Source: Martelella sp. AD-3 (GTDB lineage Bacteria > Pseudomonadota > Alphaproteobacteria > Rhizobiales > Rhizobiaceae). Taken from it: a stretch of DNA of 64,000 nucleotides. Position numbers and translations under genes: made by a program. The DNA lies in assembly GCF_001578105.1 (NCBI RefSeq), contig NZ_CP014275.1, positions 496,001 to 560,000 of the forward strand, in the 5' to 3' direction. The notes below the pieces were generated by a model. It was not told the origin of the DNA and searched no databases. It was given only the letters and a program-made list of their open reading frames with translations. Positions 16,337 to 24,794 of this stretch are shown one piece after another (the first letter of the stretch is position 1; each line of letters begins with the position of its first letter).

Positions 16337-17236
16337 ATGGCAGAACGCATTGACGGCAAGGCGATTGCCGCAGGGGTGATCGAGACGGTCAAGACGGCCA
16401 CGGCCGAACTGAAGCGCGCCAGCGGCGTCGTGCCGGGGCTTGCTGTCGTCATCGTCGGCGATGATGCGGCAAGCCATACCTATGTGGCGGCCAAGGGCAA
16501 GCGCGCCAAGGAATGCGGTTTTCATTCGGTGCAGGTCACGCTTGATGCCGATACCAGCCAGGCGGAACTCGAAAAGGTCGTTGGCGAACTCAATGCCGAT
16601 CCGTCAATCCACGGCATCCTCGTGCAGCTTCCGCTGCCCGGCCATCTCGACGAGTTTCCGGTGATTCAGATGATTCGCCCGGAAAAGGACGTCGACGGGC
16701 TTTCGATCGTCAATGCCGGCAAGCTTGCCGTGGGCGACCTGAAAACCGGGCTGATTTCCTGCACGCCGGCCGGAGCGATGATCCTTGTTCGTTCGATCCA
16801 CGGCGATGACCTCTCAGGCCTCAACGCCGTCGTCATCGGCCGCTCCAACCTGTTCGGAAAGCCCATGGGCCGGCTCCTGCTGCAGGCCAACGCCACGGTC
16901 ACCATGGCCCATTCGCGCACCGCCGATCTTCCTTCCGTGTGCCGCAGCGCCGATATTCTCGTAGCTGCGACGGGGCGTGCCGAGATGGTCGGGGCCGAGT
17001 GGGTGAAGCCCGGGGCGACAGTCATTGATGTGGGTATCACCCGTGTTCCTGCGCCGGAGCGCGGCGAGGGCAAGACCCGGCTTCTCGGCGACGTTGATTT
17101 CGCGGCGTGCGAGAAGGTTGCAGGCGCGATCACGCCGGTTCCCGGCGGCGTCGGGCCGATGACGATCACCATGCTCATGGCCAATACGGTGATTGCCGCC
17201 TATCGCGCCGTCGGTCTCGAAGCGCCGCGCTTCTGA
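16337..17236 (+). CDS. folD: Methylenetetrahydrofolate dehydrogenase/cyclohydrolase
   Basis: 299 residues. The catalytic Tyr and Lys are present in H-T-Y-V-A-A-K-G-K (about residues 50-58), followed by the substrate loop V-Q-L-P-L-P and the conserved P-E-K-D-V-D-G. The NADP-binding turn is [11 protein letters not shown] (about 163-175), and the C-terminal P-G-G-V-G-P-M-T signature is intact. It interconverts methylene-, methenyl- and formyl-tetrahydrofolate in the cytosol. purU, which drains the formyl pool, lies 5.4 kb away. Confidence 0.97.
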   Translation: MAERIDGKAIAAGVIETVKTATAELKRASGVVPGLAVVIVGDDAASHTYVAAKGKRAKECGFHSVQVTLDADTSQAELEKVVGELNADPSIHGILVQLPLPGHLDEFPVIQMIRPEKDVDGLSIVNAGKLAVGDLKTGLISCTPAGAMILVRSIHGDDLSGLNAVVIGRSNLFGKPMGRLLLQANATVTMAHSRTADLPSVCRSADILVAATGRAEMVGAEWVKPGATVIDVGITRVPAPERGEGKTRLLGDVDFAACEKVAGAITPVPGGVGPMTITMLMANTVIAAYRAVGLEAPRF

Positions 17237-17276
17237 AATCGGTCGCCGGAGGCCCAAGGAAGCCCGGCTTTGACCC

Positions 17277-17519
17277 TTAGTTGAACGCCTTGAAGGTGAC
17301 GAGGGTGAAGGTGTCTTTCACGCCCTCGATCGTTTGCAATTGGCTGGTGACGAAGTGGCCGATGTCGGCCTCGGCCGGCAGGTAGAACTTTGCCAGGAGG
17401 TCGTAATGGCCGGAGGTCGAATAGATTTCCGAGGTTTCCTCAAGCGTGCGCACGACAACGTCCGCTACGTCATAGGCCTGGCCGGGATGGCATTTGAACT
17501 GCACGAAAATGGTCTGCAT
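17277..17519 (-). CDS. Stand-alone Lrp/AsnC ligand-binding (RAM) domain protein
   Basis: 80 residues matching only the C-terminal ligand-binding half of Lrp/AsnC regulators, a ferredoxin-like alpha-beta sandwich (V-A-D-V-V-V-R-T-L-E-E; S-G-H-Y-D-L-L-A-K-F; I-E-G-V-K-D-T). There is no helix-turn-helix. The ATG at 17519 is preceded by AGGACA. Stand-alone RAM proteins form rings that bind amino acids or pair with full Lrp proteins; the partner is unknown. An unusually AT-rich stretch lies about 110 bases upstream. Confidence 0.85.
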   Translation of the reverse strand: MQTIFVQFKCHPGQAYDVADVVVRTLEETSEIYSTSGHYDLLAKFYLPAEADIGHFVTSQLQTIEGVKDTFTLVTFKAFN

Positions 17520-17912
17520 GGTTTGTCCTGACGGGTGTCGCCGGCGCGGGCGGCAAGGGGCCGGGACCGCGGCTGTTGAAACAGGAGTCATCTAGCGGAG
17601 AATCGCGCGCATCGCAAATCGGTGGATTTTGCGAATTTACTATATTGATACAATATTCCATTATATATAATTATATGAAAGTCGTCTGGCGTATGGCGGG
17701 AAGGCGCGCAGCCGCTTGGCGGGCGAGGCGCAAGCCTCCTGTTTCGCCAGAAACCGGGCCGGTCGCCCTGGGGCCAAGACATGCCCGGTGACGTGCGCTG
17801 ACGAAGGCCTTTCGGCGAGGCCTTTGATCGGCGAGTTGCGCGGCCGCACGCGGGAACGGAACAATGACCGCCGGGTTCGGCGTTGTGGAAAGAGAAAACA
17901 GGGAGACCATCC
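17520..17912. other. Divergent intergenic region with AT-rich island
   Basis: No credible gene. Bases 17625-17690 are sharply AT-rich (TTATATATAA and ATAATTATAT palindromes) inside otherwise GC-rich DNA, probably the promoter of the RAM-domain gene or a site for an AT-binding protein. The right end carries a near-consensus EcfG promoter before gabD. Confidence 0.5.
17853..17877 (+). promoter_or_regulatory. Candidate EcfG-type promoter of gabD
   Basis: GGAAC (17853-17857), 17 bases, GTT (17875-17877), but the base before GTT is G rather than the usual C. It lies 36 bases before the gabD start. Weaker than the other four sites in the window. Confidence 0.35.
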
Positions 17913-19397
17913 ATGCCCATATCGGAACTGCTCACAAACCGCCTCAAGGACAAGACGCTGACGCGTTCCGGCGCTTTCATTGCCGGCGAATGGGCGGAGG
18001 CCGCAACCGGCGGCAAGACATTCGACGTTACCAATCCGGCGACCGGCGAGGTGATCGCGACCCTGCCGGATTGCGGCAGGGAAGATGTCGACACGGCGAT
18101 CGCTGCCGCCCACGAGGCGCAGAAGAGCTGGGCGAAGAAGACCGGCAAGGAACGCGCGGCTGTTCTTCGCAAGCTCTACGACCTGATGGTCGCCAATGCC
18201 GATGATCTCGCAACGATCCTCACCATCGAGATGGGCAAGCCCTTCGCCGAGGCGCGCGGCGAGATCCTTTACGGCGCGGCCTATGTCGAGTGGTTCGGCG
18301 AGGAGGCCAAGCGCGCCTATGGCGATATCATTCCGGGCCATCAGGCCGACAAGCGTATCATGGTCATCCGTCAGCCCGTCGGCGTCGTGGGAGCGATCAC
18401 CCCCTGGAATTTCCCCAATGCCATGCTCGCGCGCAAGATGGCCCCGGCTCTCGCCGCCGGCTGCTCGATCATCTCCAAGCCGGCGCAGCTGACGCCGCTC
18501 TCCGCACTTGCCATGGCTTATCTGGCAGAACAGGCCGGGCTGCCGGCGGGATTGTTTTCGGTGGTCACGGCGACCAGTTCCTCGATGGTCGGCAAGGCCT
18601 TCAGCGAGGATGACCGCGTGCGCAAGGTAACCTTCACCGGCTCAACCGAGGTGGGCCGCATCCTGATGCGCCAGGGCGCCGACCAGATCAAGAAGCTCGG
18701 GCTGGAACTCGGCGGCAATGCCCCCTTCATGGTGTTCGACGACGCCGATCTCGATGCCGCCGTCGAGGGCGCGATTGCCTCCAAATACCGCAATGCCGGG
18801 CAGACCTGCGTATGCGCCAATCGTCTTTACGTGCAGTCCGGCGTCTATGACGCCTTCGCCGAAAAGCTGGCCAAACGGGTGGCGGGGCTGAAGGTCGGAG
18901 ACGGCATGGCCGAAGGCATGGATATCGGCCCGATGATCGACGAGAACGCCGTCGAGAAGGTGCAGGACCACATTCAGGACGCCGTCTCCAAGGGGGCCGA
19001 AATCACGCTCGGCGGCGGGCGTCACGAAAAGGGCGGGCTGTTCTTCCAGCCAACGGTTCTGACCGGCGTCACGCCCGAGATGAAATGCGCGCGCGAGGAA
19101 ACCTTCGGCCCGGTCGCGCCGCTGTTCCGGTTCGAGACCGAGGAGGATGTGATCCGCATGGCGAATGACACCGAATTCGGCCTCGCCTCCTATTTCTTCT
19201 CCTCGGATGTGGCAAAGATCTTCCGTGTGGCCGAAGCGCTGGAATACGGCATTGTCGGCGTCAATACGGGCCTCATCTCCACCGAGGTCGCGCCCTTCGG
19301 CGGCGTCAAACAGTCCGGCCTCGGCCGGGAAGGCTCCAAATACGGTCTCGATGACTATACAGAGCTGAAATATATCTGCCTTGGCGGCATCGCGTAG
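17913..19397 (+). CDS. gabD: NAD(P)-dependent succinate-semialdehyde dehydrogenase
   Basis: 494 residues of the aldehyde dehydrogenase fold. Visible are T-P-W-N-F-P (about 165), the Rossmann turn F-T-G-S-T-E-V-G (about 243), the catalytic Glu in E-L-G-G-N-A-P and the nucleophile in G-Q-T-C-V-C-A-N-R (about 298-306). The double-Cys Q-T-C-V-C is characteristic of GabD, which oxidises succinate semialdehyde to succinate in GABA breakdown. AGGGAGA lies before the ATG. A gabT partner is not adjacent. Exact substrate could differ (glutarate semialdehyde). Confidence 0.88.
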   Translation: MPISELLTNRLKDKTLTRSGAFIAGEWAEAATGGKTFDVTNPATGEVIATLPDCGREDVDTAIAAAHEAQKSWAKKTGKERAAVLRKLYDLMVANADDLATILTIEMGKPFAEARGEILYGAAYVEWFGEEAKRAYGDIIPGHQADKRIMVIRQPVGVVGAITPWNFPNAMLARKMAPALAAGCSIISKPAQLTPLSALAMAYLAEQAGLPAGLFSVVTATSSSMVGKAFSEDDRVRKVTFTGSTEVGRILMRQGADQIKKLGLELGGNAPFMVFDDADLDAAVEGAIASKYRNAGQTCVCANRLYVQSGVYDAFAEKLAKRVAGLKVGDGMAEGMDIGPMIDENAVEKVQDHIQDAVSKGAEITLGGGRHEKGGLFFQPTVLTGVTPEMKCAREETFGPVAPLFRFETEEDVIRMANDTEFGLASYFFSSDVAKIFRVAEALEYGIVGVNTGLISTEVAPFGGVKQSGLGREGSKYGLDDYTELKYICLGGIA

Positions 19398-19407
19398 CAA
19401 ACACAAA

Positions 19408-19433
19408 AAAGGCGGGCTCAGCAGCCCGCCTTT
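19408..19433. terminator. Bidirectional terminator between gabD and efp
   Basis: AAAGGCGGGCT-CAGC-AGCCCGCCTTT: an 11-bp stem flanked by A-tract and T-tract, so it can stop both convergent transcripts. Confidence 0.88.
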
Positions 19434-19456
19434 CTCATATCGGCAACAAGGAGACA

Positions 19457-20026
19457 TCAGTCCTTGGCGCGCTCCACATAGGAGCCGTCCTCGGTGAGGA
19501 TCACCACGCGGGTGCCGGCATCGATATGCGGCGGCACCATGGTGCGCACGCCGTTTGACAGCATGGCGGGCTTGTAGGAGGAAGACGCCGTCTGGCCCTT
19601 GACCACCGGTTCTGTCTCGGTGATCTCCAGCGTGACATGGCGCGGCAGTTCCAGCGCAATGGCAACGCCCTCATGGATCGACAGGATCACCGTCATACCT
19701 TCCGACAGGTAGTTGGCGGCATCGCCGACATCGTCCGGGCTCATGGTGAGCTGGTCGTAAGTTTCAGGGTTCATGAAATGGAACCCTTCGGCGTCATTGT
19801 AGAGGAAGGTGTGGTCGGTGTCCTCGACGAAGGCCCTCTCCACCTGCTCGGTCGTCTTCCAGCGTTCCGAAACCTTTGTGCCGTCGGCGATGCGGCGCAT
19901 GTCCACCTGGGTCACGGGCGTGCCCTTGCCGGGGTGAAAATTCTGGGCGGTAAGAACGACATAGAGCTTGCCGTCGACATCGACGACATTGCCCTTGCGC
20001 AGCGATGAGGCAATGACCTTGACCAT
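19457..20026 (-). CDS. efp: Elongation factor P
   Basis: 189 residues with the three beta-barrel EF-P layout. The tip loop reads H-P-G-K-G-T, placing the modifiable residue at Lys34, as in the E. coli type that is beta-lysylated. EF-P relieves ribosome stalling at polyproline. Start at 20026 is preceded by a GGAAG ribosome site. The gene is divergent from epmA, which encodes the matching modification enzyme, 146 bases away; this pairing supports lysylation rather than rhamnosylation (which uses Arg). Confidence 0.97.
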   Translation of the reverse strand: MVKVIASSLRKGNVVDVDGKLYVVLTAQNFHPGKGTPVTQVDMRRIADGTKVSERWKTTEQVERAFVEDTDHTFLYNDAEGFHFMNPETYDQLTMSPDDVGDAANYLSEGMTVILSIHEGVAIALELPRHVTLEITETEPVVKGQTASSSYKPAMLSNGVRTMVPPHIDAGTRVVILTEDGSYVERAKD

Positions 20027-20172
20027 GAGACTTCCTTGCGTTGGCGGCCGGGACTATCTATAGACCGCGCATTCCCTTTGCATTCGTGAGAGCGGGACTA
20101 ACGCAAATCCGCTTTGAATTCCAGTGCCAAACGCCGGATTGCAACGAACGAGAAGGAAAGGCTTCAGGAAAA

Positions 20173-21234
20173 ATGCCGGACGAAAACGCCGCTGCCCCGT
20201 CATCGCCCTGGTGGCTGTCCGACAGGCACCGTGACCGGCGGCCGGCGCTTCTGGCCCGCAACCGGATCATGGCGGCGATGCGCGCCTGGTTTGCGGATGA
20301 GGCGTTCATCGAGGCCGATCTTCCGGCGCTACAGGTCTCGCCCGGAAACGAGACCCATCTTCATGGGTTTTCAACGGACATGATCGGCAATGACGGCGCG
20401 GCGAAGGCGATGTACCTGCACACCTCGCCGGAATTTACCGCCAAGAAACTGCTGGCGGCGGGCGAGGAACGTCTGGTCGCCTTTTCCCGTGTCTATCGCA
20501 ATCGCGAGCGAGGGCCGCTGCACCATCCGGAATTCACCATGGTGGAATGGTATCGCGCGCGCGAACCCTATGAGAAGCTGTTTGCCGATTGCTCCGCCCT
20601 GCTGGCGCTTGCGGCGCGGGCCGCCGGAACCGGGCGTTTTGCCTGGCGGGACGGGAATTGCGATCCCTTTTCCGCCCTCGAGCGGTTGAGCGTGGCCGAG
20701 GCCTTCGCGCGTTTTGCCGGGATCGATCTACTCGCCACGATCGCGGCTGACGGCTCGACCGACCGCGACGGCCTTTCCGGGCAAATGAGAGAGAAGGGGT
20801 TTCGATACGGCAATGACGACAGCTGGTCGGATCTTTTTTCGCGCGTGCTTGTCGAGAAGATCGAACCCAGGCTCGGCCATGGCCGCCCGACGCTTCTCGA
20901 TGCCTATCCCGCGCCCGAGGCCGCTCTTGCGCGAAAGAGCGAGGACGATCCGCGCGTCAGCGAACGCTTCGAGCTCTATGTCTGCGGCGTCGAGCTTGCC
21001 AACGGTTTCGGCGAGCTGACGGATGCCGGTGAACAACGTCGCCGGTTCGAAGCCGATATGGCGGAAAAAGAGCGCATCTACGGCGAGACCTATCCGATCG
21101 ACGAGGATTTTCTGGCAGCCCTTGGGCATATGCCAGCGGCAAGCGGCATCGCGCTCGGCTTCGACCGGCTTGTCATGCTTGCAACCGGCGCGCGCCGGAT
21201 CGAGGACGTGCTCTGGGCGCCCGTTGCCGGGTGA
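20173..21234 (+). CDS. epmA: EF-P lysine ligase EpmA (PoxA/GenX)
   Basis: 353 residues, equivalent to the catalytic core of class II lysyl-tRNA synthetase without an anticodon-binding domain. Motif 2 is V-Y-R-N-R-E-R-G followed by H-P-E-F-T-M-V-E-W-Y; motif 3 is G-I-A-L-G-F-D-R-L. It attaches (R)-beta-lysine to Lys34 of EF-P. The ATG at 20173 (CAGGA upstream) is chosen over an in-frame ATG at 20041 because the core starts soon after with the W-W-L-S motif. The aminomutase epmB, often beside it, is absent here. Confidence 0.94.
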   Translation: MPDENAAAPSSPWWLSDRHRDRRPALLARNRIMAAMRAWFADEAFIEADLPALQVSPGNETHLHGFSTDMIGNDGAAKAMYLHTSPEFTAKKLLAAGEERLVAFSRVYRNRERGPLHHPEFTMVEWYRAREPYEKLFADCSALLALAARAAGTGRFAWRDGNCDPFSALERLSVAEAFARFAGIDLLATIAADGSTDRDGLSGQMREKGFRYGNDDSWSDLFSRVLVEKIEPRLGHGRPTLLDAYPAPEAALARKSEDDPRVSERFELYVCGVELANGFGELTDAGEQRRRFEADMAEKERIYGETYPIDEDFLAALGHMPAASGIALGFDRLVMLATGARRIEDVLWAPVAG

Positions 21235-21237
21235 CGC

Positions 21238-22350
21238 TCAGTTGCCGTCGCCGTTGCAGGCGTGGCGGGTCAGGTCGTTGTCGGCGAGCATGGGCTGCAG
21301 CGTGCGCAGTTGCGCGCTGCCGCCGTTTCTCAGGTCCGGCTGGATGATCATCGGGGCGTTCTTCGGCCACCAGTCGCCGCTCGCCCAATAGGCCCAGCCA
21401 ATCCAGGCCTTCTGATCGTTCTGGATGATGTCCACGATCTGCTTCAGGCCGCGCAGGCACTCGATCTGGTCGGTCGTGCCGAATTCGCCCAGGAAACCCT
21501 GATAATTGTTGGTGTTCAGCCAGCCGGTGAAGCTCCGGACGGCATCGACGGCGCCGTCGATATGGCTGCAGTCATCGGCCTTGCCCGAATAGTCGGCATC
21601 GGCATACTGATGCACTTCGAAGGCGAAATTGTCCTGGGGGTCGACAACGCCGGTCATCACCGAGGCGTTCGACGGGCCGTAGAAGGTCTGCTCCCAGCTG
21701 TGGGCGCCGGTCCAGGCGGTGCCCGGGACGAAAATCAGGTTGCCAGCGCCGATATTGCGGATCGCCGCGATCGCCGCGTTGGCGGCGGTCAGCCATTCCG
21801 GCGCTTCGATGTCGTGCGGCTCGTTCATCAGGCCGAAGATGATGTCATCGTCATTGGCGAAGACGGCCGAGAGACGCTTCCAGAAATCGGCAAAGGCTTC
21901 GACCGGCACGTCCGGGCTGCCGATCACATGGCCGCGATAGCGCGCGTAATTGTGCGGGTCGAGGATGACGACCATGTTGTTGTCGCGCGCGGCTGAGATC
22001 GTCGCCTGCATGCGCGACAATTCCGTGGCGTCGAACACCCCGTTCAGCGAAGGCTGGAGACGTTCCCAAAGGAAGGGAAGCCGGATGGCGTTGAACTTGT
22101 CCTCGGCCAGTGAATCGATCGTTTCCTTCGAGGGGTAGATGTAGCCCTGGCCGTAAGGATCGCCGGGCTGGCCGAACTCGGCGCCGGCGACATTGATGCC
22201 GTGCAGCGTCATTTCACAGTTCTGTGCGGCAAGCGCCGTCGATGACAGCGCGAGGGACAGCGCCGTGGCCGCGACGGCGACGGTTGAAATCCGCCTCTTC
22301 AGGGTGGTGGCAGAAGACCGGCATGGCGCGGATTCCCTCAAGCGACGCAT
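21238..22350 (-). CDS. Secreted glycoside hydrolase family 5 protein (endoglucanase-like)
   Basis: 370 residues. A long twin-basic N-terminus with a hydrophobic core ending A-L-A-A marks export. The barrel carries the GH5 signature: catalytic acid/base Glu177 in F-G-L-M-N-E-P-H-D and nucleophile Glu289 in G-F-L-G-E-F-G, plus H-Q-Y near the barrel end. Family members cut beta-1,4-glucans or related polymers; in rhizobia they trim cellulose or exopolysaccharide. The ATG at 22350 has GGAG nine bases before it; an upstream TTG is rejected. It stands alone and converges on epmA, three bases away. Confidence 0.9.
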   Translation of the reverse strand: MRRLRESAPCRSSATTLKRRISTVAVAATALSLALSSTALAAQNCEMTLHGINVAGAEFGQPGDPYGQGYIYPSKETIDSLAEDKFNAIRLPFLWERLQPSLNGVFDATELSRMQATISAARDNNMVVILDPHNYARYRGHVIGSPDVPVEAFADFWKRLSAVFANDDDIIFGLMNEPHDIEAPEWLTAANAAIAAIRNIGAGNLIFVPGTAWTGAHSWEQTFYGPSNASVMTGVVDPQDNFAFEVHQYADADYSGKADDCSHIDGAVDAVRSFTGWLNTNNYQGFLGEFGTTDQIECLRGLKQIVDIIQNDQKAWIGWAYWASGDWWPKNAPMIIQPDLRNGGSAQLRTLQPMLADNDLTRHACNGDGN

Positions 22351-22675
22351 ATACTGATACTCCAATCATCCCTTCCGCCTTCGGGCGGGTCGGCCCCGTC
22401 ATGACAGCTGTCGCTGAACTATAGCGCGTCTGGGGTCGCTGAAGTCAAGCCGCCCCTTTTTTGCCGCAACAATAGTCTGCGGGCGGGCGGATGAAAACAA
22501 ACGAAGAGGCGCGATTGGCGGCAATCCGCATCTTTGAGTCGTGGATGCTACAGCAGCGGACCTTTCGACGTAGTCTGATGATCCATCGGGCGGTTGAAAG
22601 CGCACCCGCCAACCTTTATGACCGGTCGGCTGTCCGGACAAGCGACGGCCTGCGCTCAGTAAACGGGAAATCACA
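22351..22675. other. Divergent promoter region between GH5 gene and purU
   Basis: 325 bases with no convincing gene; the one open frame has no family-like features. A 10-bp palindrome GACAGCTGTC lies at 22403-22412 and could be an operator. I see no riboswitch-like fold. Confidence 0.4.
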
Positions 22676-23560
22676 ATGAAAGACTTCGTGCTCACGGTAA
22701 CATGCCCTTCAACGCGCGGCATTGTCGCGGCGATTTCCGGTTATCTGGCGGCGGAGGGCTGCAATATCATCGACAGCTCCCAGTTCGATGATCTGGAGAC
22801 GGGGTGCTTCTTCATCAGGATCAGCTTCATTTCCGAAACCGGAACCGGGCTTGATGCATTGAGGGAAGGATTTGCCGGGATCGCCGCCCCCTTTGACATG
22901 GACTATAATTTTCATGACGGTGCCTACCGGCTGAAGACGCTGATCATGGTCTCGCGCTTCGGTCATTGCCTCAACGACCTTCTCTATCGCTGGCGCATCG
23001 GCGCACTGCCCATCGACATTGTCGGCGTGGTGTCGAACCACCTCGATTATCAGAAGCTCGTCGTCAATCACGATATTCCCTTCTACCACATTCCGGTGAC
23101 GAAGGAGACGAAGCCCGCCGCCGAGGCGCGGCTTTTCGAGCTCATCGACCAGACGGAGGCCGAACTGGTCGTGCTGGCGCGTTACATGCAGGTGCTTTCG
23201 GACGAATTGTGCCGCAAGATGGCCGGGCAGGTGATCAACATCCATCACTCTTTCCTGCCGAGTTTCAAGGGCGCAAACCCCTACAAGCAGGCCTATCAGC
23301 GCGGCGTGAAGCTGATCGGGGCGACGGCACACTATGTTACGCCGGAGCTCGACGAAGGGCCGATCATCGAGCAGGAGACGGTGCGCATCACCCATGCGCA
23401 GAGTCCGCAGGACTATGTGGCCCTTGGCCGCGATGTCGAGGCGCTGGTGTTGGCGCGCGCCATCCACGCCCATATTCACCACCGTGTTTTCGTCAACGGC
23501 AACCGTACGGTTGTCTTCCCGCCATCGGCCGGTTCCTACGCCTCCGAGCGTATGGGGTGA
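22676..23560 (+). CDS. purU: Formyltetrahydrofolate deformylase
   Basis: 294 residues. An N-terminal ACT domain (about 4-85; C-P-S-T-R-G-I-V) is followed by a formyltransferase-fold hydrolase domain with the catalytic set N-I-H-H-S-F-L-P-S-F (Asn, His) and the later Asp in Y-V-T-P-E-L-D-E-G-P. It hydrolyses 10-formyl-tetrahydrofolate to formate and tetrahydrofolate, balancing one-carbon pools, often with glycine or methionine as effectors of the ACT domain. It appears monocistronic. Confidence 0.96.
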   Translation: MKDFVLTVTCPSTRGIVAAISGYLAAEGCNIIDSSQFDDLETGCFFIRISFISETGTGLDALREGFAGIAAPFDMDYNFHDGAYRLKTLIMVSRFGHCLNDLLYRWRIGALPIDIVGVVSNHLDYQKLVVNHDIPFYHIPVTKETKPAAEARLFELIDQTEAELVVLARYMQVLSDELCRKMAGQVINIHHSFLPSFKGANPYKQAYQRGVKLIGATAHYVTPELDEGPIIEQETVRITHAQSPQDYVALGRDVEALVLARAIHAHIHHRVFVNGNRTVVFPPSAGSYASERMG

Positions 23561-23850
23561 TCGCAGTCCTTTCCTCCGGATTGTGCATTCACAGGTTGTA
23601 TTTTTGCGGGGCGGCTGAATTTGGCGGCCGCCCCTCTTGTCTGCCGCCAGCAGCTCTCTATCTAGAAGGAAGCCGCCGGGCGGAAGCCGGCGAGACGGGA
23701 ATTTCGTTTCCAACATTCTCGGCTCTTTGACATGTTTTTGAAGAATTTCGGCGATATGAATAAAATATAAGCTTGGTTTTGATTCGGGTTTCCGGGTAAA
23801 ACCCACGCAGTCGCAAACTTGTCCAACCCTTCGTAGTGCGGGAGCGTTCA
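23561..23850. other. Intergenic region with AT-rich promoter-like stretch
   Basis: 290 bases without a recognisable gene. Around 23727-23770 the sequence is AT-rich with TTGACA at 23727 and several TA-rich candidates downstream, plausibly the promoter for the small frames that follow. No terminator for purU is obvious. Confidence 0.35.
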
Positions 23851-23964
23851 ATGTCTTTCGAGGCGCTGAAAACAATGAACATGAACGAAGCCGGATGCGT
23901 GCCGGATGTGCTCCGATGCTGTCGCGCGGGCGACAGGGCCGTCAAGGCCGCACACAAGGGTTGA
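23851..23964 (+). CDS. Candidate small protein, 37 residues
   Basis: An open frame with a well-placed GGGAG seven bases before its ATG, encoding a short basic, Cys-containing peptide (C-V-P-D-V-L-R-C-C-R). It lies between purU and a 69-residue hypothetical gene, 40 bases before the latter. I do not recognise it. Support is only the ribosome site and position downstream of a promoter-like stretch. Confidence 0.3.
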   Translation: MSFEALKTMNMNEAGCVPDVLRCCRAGDRAVKAAHKG

Positions 23965-24004
23965 AACAAATTGGCCGGTCATCTTCGGGCCGGAGTTGGT
24001 AGTC

Positions 24005-24214
24005 ATGAAAAAGCAGATGGTTGAGTTCGGCGGCCAGCCGGTCGGGATTGTCGTTCCCGAAAACGGGCGGCTCAGATTTGTCGCCGTCAAGTTTCACGTC
24101 CATGCCTTGGATGGCGGCCTTTATGCCACGATGGATGAGTTGCGCGCTGCTATCCGGGATCACCTTTCGCGTTGGTCGGGTGACGACCAGGGCCGGGTGG
24201 CCGCTGCGGGCTAG
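24005..24214 (+). CDS. Hypothetical 69-residue protein
   Basis: A compact soluble protein with a beta-rich start (G-G-Q-P-V-G-I-V-V-P) and a C-terminal amphipathic helix (M-D-E-L-R-A-A-I-R-D-H-L). GGAG sits nine bases before the ATG. The composition is that of a real small protein, and I have a faint recollection of like-sized rhizobial hypotheticals, but no function can be given. Its TAG stop is the first part of a palindromic repeat that follows. Confidence 0.5.
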   Translation: MKKQMVEFGGQPVGIVVPENGRLRFVAVKFHVHALDGGLYATMDELRAAIRDHLSRWSGDDQGRVAAAG

Positions 24215-24256
24215 CGCATCGGCCTGAAAATCGGAATCGATTTTCGGAAACCGCGA
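24211..24256 (+). repeat. Palindromic intergenic repeat, copy A
   Basis: A 45-base element built around CCTGAAAATCG/CGATTTTCGG with outer arms GCATCG and CGATGC. A nearly identical copy lies inverted at 43366-43418. The CTAG at its left edge contains the stop codon of the upstream gene. It resembles REP-type elements common in Rhizobiales. Confidence 0.75.
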
Positions 24257-24396
24257 TGCGGAGTTGCTTTGGACGGCCAGGCGGCTGGGACGCACGCCTC
24301 GATGCCTATTGTGCCGGCCGCATGCCGGGCGTAAGCTTCCGCCGTCGGCCCTCAGATTTTCTCCGTTGCGGGTTTGCCGGCAGGGGACGGTCGACC

Positions 24397-24421
24397 GGAA
24401 CAAAAACGACGCTGACGCGTT
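24397..24421 (+). promoter_or_regulatory. EcfG-dependent promoter of DUF883 gene
   Basis: GGAAC (24397-24401), 16 bases, CGTT (24418-24421), a perfect consensus 41 bases before the start codon at 24462. Confidence 0.82.
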
Positions 24422-24461
24422 GGAGCGTTCAGTGTCCGAACTCAAATTTGGGAGATCAACT

Positions 24462-24791
24462 ATGGCAGAAAGCAAAAGCACCGGCGGCCAGGCTGGCAAG
24501 ACAACCGAGGCCGACATCCAGGCTCAGATCGACCAATTGCGTGACGACATCGCAGGCCTGACGAAGCTGATCGGCACGCTTGGCAATGAAAAGGCATCCG
24601 ACGCACGGGCCCGCGCCGAGAAGTTCCGTGACGACGCGACCAGGAAGGGGCACGAGGCCTATGACCGGGCGCGCGAGGAAGCGATGTCCATCGAAGAGGA
24701 TATCGAGGATCATATTCGCAGCCGTCCGCTGCAATCCATCCTGATGGCTGCCGGTTTCGGCTTTCTGGCCGCGCTGCTGACGCGGCGTTAA
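24462..24791 (+). CDS. DUF883 (ElaB/YqjD-like) membrane-anchored protein
   Basis: 109 residues: a charged alpha-helical body (about 18-85) and one C-terminal membrane helix after the family hallmark R-S-R-P-L-Q-S-I, ending in Arg-Arg. ElaB/YqjD proteins sit in the inner membrane, and in E. coli they bind ribosomes in stationary phase and are stress induced. TGGGAG precedes the ATG. A perfect EcfG promoter and tight linkage to the next membrane protein make the pair part of the general stress regulon. Confidence 0.87.
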   Translation: MAESKSTGGQAGKTTEADIQAQIDQLRDDIAGLTKLIGTLGNEKASDARARAEKFRDDATRKGHEAYDRAREEAMSIEEDIEDHIRSRPLQSILMAAGFGFLAALLTRR

Positions 24792-24794
24792 GGC

